Below are positions 11,587-22,902 of a stretch of DNA of 64,000 bases, one piece after another. The DNA is taken from the NCBI GenBank assembly GCA_032622095.1, contig CP136061.1, forward strand, positions 232,188,944 through 232,252,943, in the 5' to 3' direction. Both the position numbers and the translations under genes were made by a program. This DNA is from Siphonodentalium dalli. Taxonomy: Eukaryota; Mollusca; Scaphopoda; Gadilida; Siphonodentaliidae. A model generated the notes under the pieces. That model saw nothing but the letters and a program-made list of their open reading frames with translations, was not told the origin of the DNA and searched no databases. The stretch's first letter is position 1, and every line of letters starts with the position of its first letter.

Positions 11587-13609
11587 CCAATCGGTGGTAT
11601 TGGTCCCACGGTGGGTAGTATTGGACAACTATCTGAATAGTAAGACCAAGTATTGCCTTTACTATATCTTCTGTTGTGTACATGTGTTGTACCACCGTGT
11701 ATTTTATATATATATATTGTTCACATTTCATAATATACAATGGTATCATAATGCATGCATATATTCCTTTGTACCACAACTACACGTGTTATATCATATC
11801 ATGTTTCCCATATTTTATTCTTATTTTAAATAAAGTTTTCAACAAACAAATATTTCGTTCATTTTGGGTCGGGTTGTCCTGGGTTGGTTGAGTCGGGTTA
11901 TCTCAGGGGCGGGTGGCCCCGTTCCCGCGGTAATCGCCACGACGTGTCGGTCGTACGACATCTATAATGGGAACATGCAGACACATTATTGCGTGTCAAG
12001 ATCCACGTAACGAGTTAATGCAAATTTCCACTGCTTTGTGCGTGTGATTTCGTGGTGAAAATTGAATTGTTGTCTTGTCAATTAACGTAATATATATAGG
12101 GCAACGTACAAGATTATGTCGACTATATGAATTGGGTTATCACGCTTGCTACAAGTTTGAAGTTGCCGTGTGGAGCAGGGGGGGGGGGGTCATCCACTTT
12201 TTCCATACACTAGGCCGGGGTGGGTGGGTGGTTCAGCTGCGAAAAAGTCACTTTTTTCCTGAGTGGTCGCAATTTTTTCCTCTTACAACATTTCTTCAAT
12301 ATAAATGCCTCAAAGTGTTCAGCATCATTGTTAAGGTGTGTATGACACTTAGGGCAATGCTTAGGGGGGTAGTTAGTGTGGATATGGGCATGATGCTTCT
12401 CAGAAATCCAGATTACGAACCAACTCTCAGGAATTCGCCTTTTGCATCCGATCACATTGGCATGTACCAATGCTACTGGTTCCAGATGAAAATGGACAGT
12501 TATGTAGCACATGAATAAACTTTAATATAAATAAAATGAAAAAAACTATTCATTTATCTCATTAATATTTACTCATTATACCTGATCAGACCAGATGACC
12601 CAGTCAAAATTGTATCGGCATGGGACTGTAGACTGCAACAACGCATATCACTGAGATAATAATCTTGAGATGGTGGGACCCAGATAACAGATTGGGCGAG
12701 CATACATAGACCTTGAATGTGTAGATATGGAGAAGGCTGCTAAGTGGAATAAACAAAATCAGAACAGATGAGTGAAAAGAAGGGAAAGAAAATATAATAT
12801 AACTTAATATAATATGCAAGTCTAAAAATAATGTGCTGGTCATCAGCAAAATGATCGAAGTCTGCAGGGGGCGAATTTGGCGATACTACCCGGCATAGCA
12901 TCAACAAATTCAACCTCTAACGACCTCATTCTATTTTGGTCTCGACCAACCATGGAGAACTAGCTACATATGAGGGTCACATATGGTGAATTTGGTAATG
13001 TTATAGCCCACTCTGCTGGGTAGCATCACTAAACTCACACTCCTTGGAGCTTATTCTGCTGACTGCATATGACTGTCTTATTTTCAAGTTTCTATTTACA
13101 CGCAGTACATGTATTTGTCTGAATGCTTGACCTGGGTCTGGCCTTAGCACAGTACCTAGCACAAGAACTCAGCTCATGGAAATGAAAATTAGTTTTGTGA
13201 TACATAGTGGATTTCAGCTGAATACCTGTATTGTTGGAGAGTTAATTGCCAGGTGGTGTTGCCCTAATAATGTTTTCAGAAATCATAATTGACATAAATT
13301 CATGTGATACTATGGGACACATCTAAAGTTACACTTTTTGTGATGAAAAGAAGGTACACTAATGCTTTTATACTTGTTTACATGTATAATGAGCATTATG
13401 AGCTACCTTAGACAATATTTGGGGAAGAATCAATCAATAATTTACTGATCAGCACATGTATTCTGTGTGTTATTTTTGGTTTTTCCAGGTTTTTGTTTAG
13501 AACCTGTTTCGTGTTGTTACAAAAGTTGGAATGACTTAGAAGAACCAGAAATGGAAATAGAGTAACTGTAATACTGACCATCAAGCTTAAATGGTGTGAT
13601 ATTACAGAT
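11587..13609. other. Mostly unrecognised, including a poly-G tract and G-rich repeat relative
   Basis: A run of more than ten G lies at about 12180-12190, followed by GGTGGGTGGTT and TTTTTTCC-type words like those of the G-rich repeats at 13610 and 45700. A minus-strand ORF (12512-12210) has a Cys/His cluster (KHCPKCHTHLNNDAEH), too short to call a zinc finger. At 12870-13035 two related stretches (minus sense GAATTTGTTGATGCTA and GAGTTTAGTGATGCTA) suggest an old duplication. No gene is called. Confidence 0.3.
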
Positions 13610-13756
13610 TTGGAGGTAAAAAGGGGGTGGGTACCCCGCATGAAATTGGAAAAAATATTTTTTCCTTCAAATAGGGGGGTGGTGGGTACCCAAGAGCCGG
13701 AAAAAAGTTTTTTCAGCCTAATGTCATGTCACTTTTTTCCGACCCCCCCCCCCCCT
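13610..13756. repeat. G-rich GGTGGGTACCC/GGAAAAAA repeat, two units plus poly-C
   Basis: Two units of about 50 bp: GGGGGTGGGTACCCC followed by GGAAAAAATATTTTTTCC, then GGGGGGTGGTGGGTACCCA followed by GGAAAAAAGTTTTTTC. They end in a poly-C run from about 13742. The open plus-strand frame across it is not considered coding. Similar words occur at 12180-12290 and 45660-45840. Confidence 0.5.
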
Positions 13757-13789
13757 GTGTGGAGTCTGTGGAACCTGAATGATCTGTAC

Positions 13790-13896
13790 CAGTTTCTATC
13801 AAACGAGAACGTCTGCCGAGCACGAGAATCAGCTGACCGTCGGTAACTATAGCGACCCAAGTTTGAGATTGGTCATATTACAATATACACATCTCG
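13790..13896. repeat. Dispersed repeat shared with 44020-44125
   Basis: Both places contain AATCAGCTGACCGTCGGTAA followed by CTATAGC-ACCCAAGTTTGA, preceded by CG-GAACGT-TGCCGA. The strings NENVCRARESADRR / NGNVCRSCESADRR read on the plus strand may be the cysteine-rich tail of a LINE ORF2, but the homology is only suggestive. Confidence 0.55.
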
Positions 13897-13904
13897 CTAT
13901 TATA

Positions 13905-14321
13905 GGGACATGACAATCTGCGGGATGGGATGGGATATGGGACAAAACGACAATCTGCGGGACAGAATTTCAAATTGCGTGGGACGGCCGATATCTCGAG
14001 GAATACAGCACGTAGAGGGCTCATTTTGGTGTCTAACGAAAGGCTCACATTCGCCCCATCCACACATATTAACCCCAGAAGTTGCATTATTTGATCGACA
14101 ACTGACCTAACATGGGATGGAATATGGGATAGAACGACAATCTGCCGGACAGAATTTCAAATTGCGTGGGACGGCCGATATCTCGAGGAATACAGCACCA
14201 AAAGAGCCCTCGACGTGCTGTATTCCTCGAGATATCGGCCGTCCCACGCAATTTGAAATTCTGTCCCGCAGATTGTCGTTTTGTTCCATATCCCACCCCA
14301 TCCCGCAGATTGTCATGTCCC
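13905..14321. mobile_element. MITE with 8 bp target-site duplication and internal inverted/direct copies
   Basis: The element is bounded by GGGACATGACAATCTGCGGG at 13905 and its complement ending at 14321. CTATTATA flanks both sides (13897-13904 and 14322-14329). Long arms of about 115 bp pair 13905-14020 with 14217-14321. A third copy of the inner part lies in direct orientation at about 14110-14205, so the element holds the same block three times. An 8 bp duplication fits hAT or Merlin-type transposons; the GGG start favours neither decisively. It lies inside the intron downstream of the lectin-like exon on the minus strand. Confidence 0.85.
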
Positions 14322-14388
14322 CTATTATATAGTGTTGAGCATGTTGGAACTAACATACTGTGTGGTATCATGCAACTCATATACTCAC

Positions 14389-14598
14389 ATGTCAAATCGT
14401 TTCTGTTGTAAAGAATAATTTGTCGTATATCTGTACTTCGGTATAGATGCAACTGTAGCCGTGGTTGGAATACTTCCTTTGACATCACGCTCGTTGTCGG
14501 CCCCCATACTTTATGTCCATCAATCGCATTCCGTCCTCCATAGGACGAGTTCACTCCATGCGGAAAATACACATCTGTGGCATATAGGGCGACGTTAA
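14389..14598 (-). CDS. Candidate exon of a fucolectin-type (FTP / F5-8C-like) lectin domain
   Basis: A minus-strand 210 bp open exon. It is preceded by a pyrimidine-rich stretch ending CGTTCCAG and followed by a donor-like GTGAGT, so both ends are in phase 1 (a symmetric 1-1 exon). Its translation starts VNVALYATDVYF, contains SSYGGRNAIDG in the middle and ends STDIRQIILYNRND. Known fucolectin-tachylectin-pentraxin domains follow the same order: NVAL near the start, GGxxxxAxDG, and xI+xIxIYNRxD after a W-x-VDL strand. Here the W-VDL position reads RLQLHLY, so a key tryptophan is missing; that may mean divergence or decay. Such domains bind fucose-bearing glycans and are usually secreted. No flanking exon was identified, so the gene may continue outside what I can recognise or be a remnant. 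Confidence 0.5.
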
Positions 14599-14621
14599 CT
14601 GGAACGAAAATATATAGCAAC

Positions 14622-14961
14622 AGTAAATTTTATCATCATCGTCTTCGTCGTCATCGTCGGTTGTGATGGTCGTTCACCGGTCGTAGTTGTTCTGATCCGC
14701 TTTCACCTACTCATCACCACTATATACCAACTCAATCACTATACCAAACCACCACTACGACTTTATCATCATCATCATAATCGACAGGGTCCATTTCTGC
14801 ATGGAACACAGCGAATTGAATGCGAAACGTATACAAATATTCAAAATTGTATCTTATGCTTTTCGCTTGCAATTAAATTGCATGTGTCAATTTGTGATGG
14901 TCAATCCTGGTACTAGCATATTACTTTATTGAAGTTCAACGAAGAATTATTTAGAGTCTAA
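14622..14961. repeat. Intergenic stretch with TCATCATCG-type simple repeats
   Basis: Imperfect (TCATCG/TCGTC)n at about 14629-14665 and (ATC)n at about 14764-14778. No gene or other feature was seen in the rest up to the TAA that flanks the next element. Confidence 0.5.
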
Positions 14962-15497
14962 AGGTTGTTCCACACCGGGCGCGCGCGAGCGATTATAATG
15001 TGTTAATACACATAGCAATGTGTAGTTTTACATACAAATACATTGACCAAGTGCCGTTCTACACATAATTTGTACATTTTATCACACACACTTGTGTAAG
15101 AATGTAGATCGTGCGCATTGCGTGCCTTCAGTTTCATAGTCTGCTACATGACGACGATATTGTTTGAGTATATGTTTTGGAATACAACTTACTACTGTCT
15201 CAATACCCATGTAATTTTGAGTGACGAGAATAAACAAATTGTAGACAAGGAATGTAAGTTCAGAATTCCGACTTGTGAGTATTGTATTAATGATATATGA
15301 GGATATATTTGTTAAAACTGTCATGAAGAATACTGCTCTTACTCTTGTTTATATGATTTAGTCCAGGAGATATTGGTCGACCTCTGCACCCCCCCCCCCC
15401 AGGACTTAACTTCACCCCACTAATTTTCTTCCTTAAGGTCTCCTCTAATTTTTTTCACTTGTTAACAAGAAAAAAAAGTGGCCGCAGAGACTCCATA

Positions 15498-16525
15498 CAA
15501 GATGGCGTCCATCATGGCGGCCATTTGTTTTTAATGCACCAGGTCTCTTTGATCGCCATTATAGTAAAGATGATAGCACAAGCGGTCTTGTTTTCCGCTC
15601 GATTCGTTATGCTAATATACAACCCTTACAAATTAGCCAAAAATCCGCCGCCGAAATGTGAAAATATGCTATTTTTCTGACATGTTACCACCTTTCGTTT
15701 GTCTCTGTGGGAAAATGTTAGAATTTTTGCGTCATGTTATACATTTATCATATAGAGGAGTCATTGACGAACACATGGAGATCATAATATGCATTCATTG
15801 CGTATATTTTTGTCCGATATCACATTTTCCCAAATGCCGGTATCATAGGTCAAAGCCGAATCTCCGTTAATAACGCGATGTTATGTTTCGAATCAATGAA
15901 TGTTATTGCTATTATAACAACACCCATGCATATATATTTGCAGGAGATACTCGAGCTAGGATTCCACTTATACCTGAGTTGAGGAATATTTACCCAAATC
16001 CAAGATGGCGGCCAAAATGGCCACCAGAAATAAAAAATCGCCGAAAATCGCTGATTTTAACATCAGTGAGTATTATTGTCATGACAACTCCACACCTGCT
16101 TACTATTGTAAGTTGGAAACACTTAGGCGAAGAACTTTCCTTGTACCATATTCAAATAAATGTCCCCCAAATCCAAAATGGCGCCCACAATGGCGGACAG
16201 ATTTTGAAAAATCACCGACATTCCCTCATATTCACATCATTGGGCATTATTGTCGAGACAACTCCATCCATGCGTACAGTTGAGTTTGGAAATACTGAAG
16301 TGAAGTAAGTACCTTACATCTCATGCAAGAAATGGTTTTCCAAATCGAAGATGGCGGCCAAAATGGCGACCGAAATTTGAAACACGCCTACATTCATTTG
16401 CTTTCTTAGGATGGGCGTTATTGTTTCGCGATTTCTACCCACCATTACATGTTGATATGTATGAATTATTCATTAGGGTTTGGCAAGTGATACTCACAGT
16501 CAATATGGCGGCCAAACTCGGGGGC
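15498..16525. repeat. Array of AAGATGGCGGCC-like motifs spaced ~155-175 bp in the left arm
   Basis: CAAGATGGCG or a close variant occurs at 15498, 16001, about 16174, 16348 and 16501. Each is followed by CCAxAATGG and, in several units, by an AAA-TCGCCGA-AT...TATTGTCxxGACAACTCCA tail. The right arm repeats the series in inverted form (about 19262-19920). The core AAGATGGCGGC matches the known YY1 consensus; whether any protein binds here is unknown. Confidence 0.65.
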
Positions 16526-17189
16526 AGAAATTGAAAAGCCGATATTATCACATACTAATGTCATAATATTGATTTGTATAAACGAAACGGTACATAATAT
16601 AAGCCATCTATTAGTTCCAATGTAAGTCGTAGCCTTTTGGAAGGATGAAAACCCACAATCGCAATGTGGCATTTCAAAATCCATTCTCCACTAAGGGCTC
16701 ATACTGGCCGTAACCGTATATAGGTGCGCCGAATAGTCATATTATGACTTCCAAGAATCAAAACAACAGTACCTGAGCTTATTCTGAATTGCCACATTCA
16801 GTATTATCTAGACTCGTTTCCGTCTCTTCGTCAGATTAATCTATCTAACTCACAACAACAGTTCACTACTCTTCTTTGTAGGAGTGTGCCACTAATCGGA
16901 ATGTTTCAAACAATACATATGCCGGTGTCCAGCTCACGTGTTTGTTTCGAAAGCTTGGAATTCTTAGCGAGCTTCATTCGTGGTATAGCTTATGGTATAA
17001 TTCAGACGCTACATATGGGGTATATGCGTCATCTTGTGCGATACACTATAAAGGTATTCGGTCGATGCGTATACTAGCTTTCAGAAGGACCTATCTATCT
17101 GCGTATTGTCAGCTTTGGTGACCTAATGGGGATAACAACGTGTACACCTGGTGATCTTCCCAAACAGCCACTTCTCAATATATGGTTCA

Positions 17190-17601
17190 TCAATTCACAT
17201 ACTCATCTAATGCACTGACGTACCCTGACAACTTCTGTATATGGCTTTCAATGTTGAAAGCCCGACATTTTTCGGATGCATTTCTGCTAAGGCGCAGAAG
17301 ACCATAATGCATAATATGCCCAAACTCCTTGAACATGATCATAAGAACAAGCTTGTTGGCGTCCAGCAATCGTCTCATCGAACAGATCCAAGCAGATGAT
17401 AACAATACACACGGTGCTAGTTTGTGGGTATGTGTCATGATAGTGGAAATGAAATTGGACCATGACTGCACCGCCCCTTATTTTGTTATGTTTTAGATTC
17501 AGACAGGATCTCATGTGTGGCTTTGCTTCCTTGTATGCTAATATTGTATGTTCCCATCGTTTGGAAGCCGTTCTTGAACAACTCGACCAGGAGTATGCCA
17601 T
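17190..17601 (-). pseudogene. Unrecognised transposon gene remnant, left arm copy
   Basis: Two overlapping minus-strand frames. One (17471-17190) reads NFISTIMTHTHKLAPCVLLS, RRLLDANKLVLMIMFKEFGH and LLRLSRNASEKCRAF. The right arm of the same palindrome encodes HFIPSIMAHVHKLAPRALF on the plus strand at 18280-18345, so this is a conserved region shared by the two arms rather than a chance ORF. Frames are shifted relative to each other and the family was not recognised. Confidence 0.45.
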
Positions 17602-18188
17602 TGGCTACTGTTGTTTAAGCCCCACCAAGACTGGGGTGTAGTCTTAAAGGCGATACCTTTGATAGTTGGTTGATATGTCATACTCACGCTGGGTGGTATG
17701 GTTCAAGAAAGTACAAATGCCATCAACAAAAGGTTGAAATGTTCAACGCGAAGAACATCCAGAGGAATGTTACGTTGATGAGCTCTTGCATTCATTTCAA
17801 CAAACGTTGGTACACCAAGTGATTTCTTGGTAACATCACCAATGCGACCATTTTCCTGCATGAGACATTAACTACTATATTCTAAAGTTATATATATAAA
17901 GCTATATGATCATAAAGGTCGCGTTCCCCAACGTCCACAGCCATTGCCATCGAGACTGTAAATTGTTTTTTAAATACATAGTGAAATAAATACACCACAG
18001 TTCCTGACATTTTCTTGAATAATACCGCCCACATACTGACACTAACCCCGAGAGAGGATAACAAAACACGCATACATGCATGCTATAAAGACATTATCCT
18101 TTAGTCCATCCGACTGTTTTGAGGGAGGCTAGCATAGTATTATCCAGACCAAAGTTTACGTAGTTGAATCAGAAAGGCTTCGAAACGG

Positions 18189-18452
18189 ATGTGGAAATAC
18201 AATCTTACCACACCAAATAAAACCGACACGCATGACATTCGATATCTTAAACATGCACCAGGTGTCGGGGTGGTGTATACAGTGGCCCATTTCATTCCCA
18301 GTATCATGGCGCATGTCCACAAACTAGCACCGCGAGCATTGTTCTTCTCTGCTGGGAGATATTCGACGAGACAACTGCGGGGCGTCACACAGTTTGCTTC
18401 GAATAATGGTCAAGAAGTGTGGGTAGTCTGTACACTAGGGTCTTCTCCTTAG
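18189..18452 (+). pseudogene. Unrecognised transposon gene remnant, right arm copy
   Basis: The plus-strand ORF contains VAHFIPSIMAHVHKLAPRAL and then ASNNGQEVWVVCTLGSSPL. It is the mirror partner of the left-arm remnant at 17190-17601, where the second block appears in another frame (GVWAYYALWSS). The shared HFIxSIMxHxHKLAP core is the best handle for a search. No catalytic motif or known domain was recognised. Confidence 0.45.
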
Positions 18453-20609
18453 CAGATAGACATCTGTCCAAGGGAATGAGACAGCTAGCAAGCTTCGAAA
18501 CACTGTCGAAGTTGTCCACATATGCCAATGCGTTCGCTGAGTTTATGAGTTGACGAACCATCTATTGAGAAGTGACTAGCTAACTGGTTCGCCAGGTGTA
18601 CATGTCGTTATCACATGGGGTATGAGACACATACATAGAGATGACCTTCTGTAAGCTTGTATACTCATCGGCCATATGCCTTCCTAGTTCAAGATGACGC
18701 ACAAATATCATATTTAGCAAATATTTAAAATCGTAAGCTAGATACCGGAAAATGAATTGTTTGAAACGTTATGATTAGAGGGACCCTACTCCCAGGAAGT
18801 GGTGAATACTTTGTCGGTGTGAGCGACCTAGATTTATCAGACAAAGAAATGGAAGCTGGTCCAGATAATTATGGACGTGACGTGGCAAATCAGAATCTGT
18901 TATCAGGTAATTGTTCTGATATAACTATTCGGCGCACCTACGCTTACGGCCATTATCGGCGCTAAGTGGAGACTGGATTTCGAAATGCCACATCGCGATA
19001 TTAATTGTGGTTTTTCATCTTTCCAGAAGGATACGAGCTATGTTATGCGTTTTATTGAAATTAATATGTGAAAATATCGATTTCTTTTCAATTTCTAGCC
19101 GCCAATTTAGCAGCGATCTTGGCTGTGAGTATCAATTGCCAACCCTAATGAATACTTCATGTCACTATTCCATATCAACATGTAATGGTGGATAGAAATC
19201 GCGAAACAATAACGCCCATCGTAAGAAAGTAAAGGAATGTAGACTTGTTTTCAAATTTCGGTCGCCATTTTGGCCGCCATCTTCGATTTGGAAAACAATT
19301 TCGTGCATGAGATGTAATGTAATTACTTCACCTCAGTATTTTCAACTCAATTGTAAGCATGGGTGGAGTTGTCTCGACAATAATGCCCAATGATGTGAAT
19401 ATGAGGGAATTTCGGTGATTTTTCAAAATCTGTCCGCCATTGTGGGCGCCATTTTGGATTTGGGGGACTTTTATTTGGATATGATACAAGGAAAGGTCTT
19501 CGCCTAAGTGTTCCCAACTTACAATAGTAAGCAGGTGATACCGGCATTTGGGAAAACGTGATATCGGACACAAATATCCCGCAATGAATGCAAATTATGG
19601 TCCCCATGTGTTCGCCAATGACTCCTCTATATGATAAATGTATAACATGACGCAAAAATTCTAACATTTTCCCACAGAGACAAACGGAAGGTGGTAACAA
19701 TTCAGAAAAATAGCATATCTTCACATTTCGGCGGCCATCTTGGCCGCCATATTGGATTCTGGTGTCGGATTTTTGGCTAATTTGTAAGGGTTGTATATTA
19801 GCATAACGAATCGAGCGGAAAACAAGACCGTATGTGCTATCATCTTTACTACAATGGCGATCAAAGAGACCTGGTGCATAAACAAAAAATAGCCACCATG
19901 ATGGACGCCATCTTGTCTGGCGTCTCTGCGGCCACTTTTTTTTCTTGTTAACAAGTGAAAAAAATTAGAGGAGACCTTGAGGAAGAAAATTAGTGGGGTG
20001 AAGTTAAGTCCTGGGGGGGGGGGGGTGCAGAGGTCGACCAATATCTCCTGGACTAATTGTTGTAATACGCTAATACTAATCACGTGCAACCACACCACGG
20101 CCATGGTTTGTTAATTTAAAACGAAAACTCACACACGACAGAGCAAAATATTACGTACCATTGTACGCCATGAAAGTTTTAACATATAAATCTCCATTTG
20201 CCATGAATACTATATACCCACAGTTCGGAATACTGAACTTTACATTCTTGTCTACGATATATATGTGTAAGAATTTACACAACATGTGTAAGGCATAGGT
20301 GTTGATTTTATGCACACCAGTGTGTATACATGTGTATAAATTGACCCATTTATTGTGTAAAATATGTTTAAGATAAAAAATGAATAATGGTTGTGTAGCA
20401 GGGCTACACGTTGTTTGTAGAAACCCATGCAGCCACCTGACTCCCCTGAAATTAGCGTACACACAGAATAATAACCTGACTATCGCGCGCGACGAAGCGT
20501 TTCAGTCGCTTGCGGTGCGGACATAAAAATCGCGCGCTTTGAACGGTTACGGACGTTAGAAAACGGCCGTTATAATCGCTCGCGCGCGCCCGGTGTGGAA
20601 CAACCTTAA

Positions 20610-22770
20610 GAGAGCAGGGTGTTAATGTAAAATATTAGTTCGATGGGGGTTAAATCGATGGGGCATATATGTGTGATTGGCGATATCTGGGTGATTGGCG
20701 ATAGTAGTTGATAAGCATTTATTGATAATTGACTCGATTCAGCCCGAGTTTCTCGAATGTTCTAAAGTGTGCTTGAACGTAAACAAGATTTTAGCGCTCA
20801 TTCTACGTTTAGTTTCTTATGTGCACGGTTGGGCCCACCCTCCCACCCACATGTAGTAACGTAGATCATTCAATTATATATTGGCTTTTGAAAAAGTTGA
20901 TCATCAATACATACGAGAATATAGGCTGCAAAATTTCGTTTCATTGCCTGATACATGTTTATAGTATGCCATAATAGTATAGGTCTTTTATGATTATTTA
21001 ATGATAACACTATATAGGATGTGCACAGTTCATGTGAAGCCAACGTTATCCTGAATTTGTAGATTAAATCTTCGTTATACAATTCGTAGTTGTTATTCTA
21101 TAAATCATTTATGTTTGTTCGAGTGAAACGAGTTAAAACATAAGTTGAAATTCTCACAGGCAATCACAACTTCTCTTTTGAATCCTACCAATTTTCCTCG
21201 AAATTATGGGCATATATGGTTCAAGTGCAAGAAATTTCATACACTCCGCTTTGTGGAATCATATTTGTTCATACATCGCGAGACTACTAACAACTGTAGC
21301 TAATTATTACTCACTCTTTCAAACACCAACTAACACTTGACACTACTGATCTATAGGGTTGAAATAATTAATTTATATAATGTATATGTATATTGTGTTA
21401 AAATGTGTTTGCCTGTATTTCGGGTTTCCATCTTTCGGTCATGGACAGGCCAGTCCAAAGCCGGCCATACATGGCAGTAGTGTGTATATGCAGGTGGCGA
21501 ATAGCTGTTGTTTCTCTTACTAGTATTTCTTAAGCAATATGGCAGTCCTGTTGAGGGAGGAGGGTGTGTGGCACGGGTTGATTATTCATGTTTGTATATA
21601 TATATATAAAGGTATGAGTATCTATTTAGTAGTCATTACTAAGCTAGGTTTATTCACTATCTTGTCCCTCTGCATGCAGAACTGCCAAGCTGCATTCTTG
21701 TTATATTTATATATCTATACTTTTTATATTTATAATATATGAATGTCACACTCTGTGTTACTCTTTTGTATATATGCTTATGCTCAATTGTCTGCAAATT
21801 TTGCACCTGTTAGCCATTAAAAAATTATCTATCTATCTATACATTATATTGTGTTATCATAATTTATACATGCATACGGCTCCCATGAGCGTCTTGATGC
21901 TAAATAAATATATCTAAATAAATATATATATATTCATTTAGGTTTAGCCATGTTATGACCAACAATTGACAGTTTTTGGTGTTCAGACGATAAGTTCAGA
22001 TATAACCAATGATAATGTGGGCCCTGTTCACACGCACGTGCTCTCAATAGTTTTGCTATCGAAACGACACACCCGTTACATGTGCATGCAAGTCTGGTTG
22101 TTGAAAAAGTTGGTACCACGATTTTGGTGTCAAAATAGGAGCAAATATCCACGGAACAACACATTCGAAAACTTGTAATTCAAGATGGCGCGCAGGATGT
22201 TTCCCGATACCGCATACATGAAACATGTACATTATATACCATGCATCACTTCGTGGCTATAGCCCATATGCATTGCCATACATGTATAGCGTCCAATTTT
22301 TTATGATACAATAATATAAAATTATAGTTGATGCGAAATTCTTTGAGTGTTCAGTCTTCCCCATAATATATAATATGTGTGTTGTGTGTCCATGAAATTG
22401 ATTTCTACCTCTAGCTCCAAAAAGCCAAACTATCAATCACATTTCATTTATAGCTTCAAAGAGTCCAACTCTACCATAGTTGGGGTCTTGATGCTATGAA
22501 TTCTTCTTGTTAGTGAACTGTGGAATATGTTAGAAAAATTAATTTTCAGACACTGACACTATTTCTTAAATTTATGGAAATTTATGGAACGTAATTTCCA
22601 AAAATGATTAAATGTCTTGAGTTTATTTCAATTTTAGTGATATTCCATCTGCAGTGGCTGAAACTCTGAGGTGTTATGGACCACCACCTATCCGCTTAAA
22701 TCCGGAATTCACCCTTAACCCTTTCATGACGGGAGCCGCGCTGATGCAGCACTAAAGACCCGTTGACAGT
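20610..22770. other. Unrecognised stretch; possible LINE/SINE tail at about 21750-21842
   Basis: The segment ends in TTGCACCTGTTAGCCATTAA followed by (ATCT)n at 21825-21842, which is reminiscent of the 3' tail of a non-LTR retrotransposon. Short ORFs at 21539-21742 and elsewhere have no family signal. An AAGATGGCGCGC word lies at 22183. Confidence 0.3.
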
Positions 22771-22817
22771 GCATTCTCTTATATATGGGAGGTAGCCTCG
22801 CATATATAAGAGAATAC
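22771..22817. repeat. Hairpin, ~16 bp arms
   Basis: GCATTCTCTTATATATG (22771-22787) pairs with CATATATAAGAGAATAC (22801-22817) with one mismatch; the loop is GGAGGTAGCCTCG. It lies just upstream of the LINE reverse transcriptase copy. Confidence 0.65.
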
Positions 22818-22902
22818 ATTGGCTGACAAGGTCAAGATAAATATTGTTAGGCCAATGAGAATGCATTGGCACATGATTTTTTAAAGGAAGCTCCATTTTT
22901 AA

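Larger units (their letters stand above)
14962..20606. mobile_element. Second giant palindromic element (5.6 kb) with TAA target duplication
   Basis: The ends read AGGTTGTTCCACACCGGGCG at 14962 and its complement ending 20606. TAA flanks both sides (14959-14961 and 20607-20609). The arms pair all the way in to about 17640 and 18080: GTCCAGGAGATATTGGTCGA at 15360 pairs with 20054; the GAAGATGGCGGCC site at 16348 pairs with about 19283; GTGCGCCGAATAG at 16723 pairs with 18940; CTAGTTTGTGGGTATGTG at 17418 pairs with 18331. Arms differ by indels; for example the right arm keeps a longer GGCGGCCATC block near 19730 and has its own 20100-20570 segment. TAA plus an AGG start is compatible with PIF/Harbinger, but the coding remnants are not recognisably Harbinger. 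Confidence 0.85.

Noticed and set aside
12210-12512. Cys/His-rich minus-strand ORF as a zinc finger protein
   Set aside because: One short CxxC-x-H cluster only, embedded in a G-rich repeat; spacing does not fit a C2H2 or RING finger.
14087-14620. A 177-codon minus-strand ORF spanning the lectin-like exon and the MITE
   Set aside because: The frame runs through a donor site and into the transposon; only the first part (14598-14389) has domain-like content.
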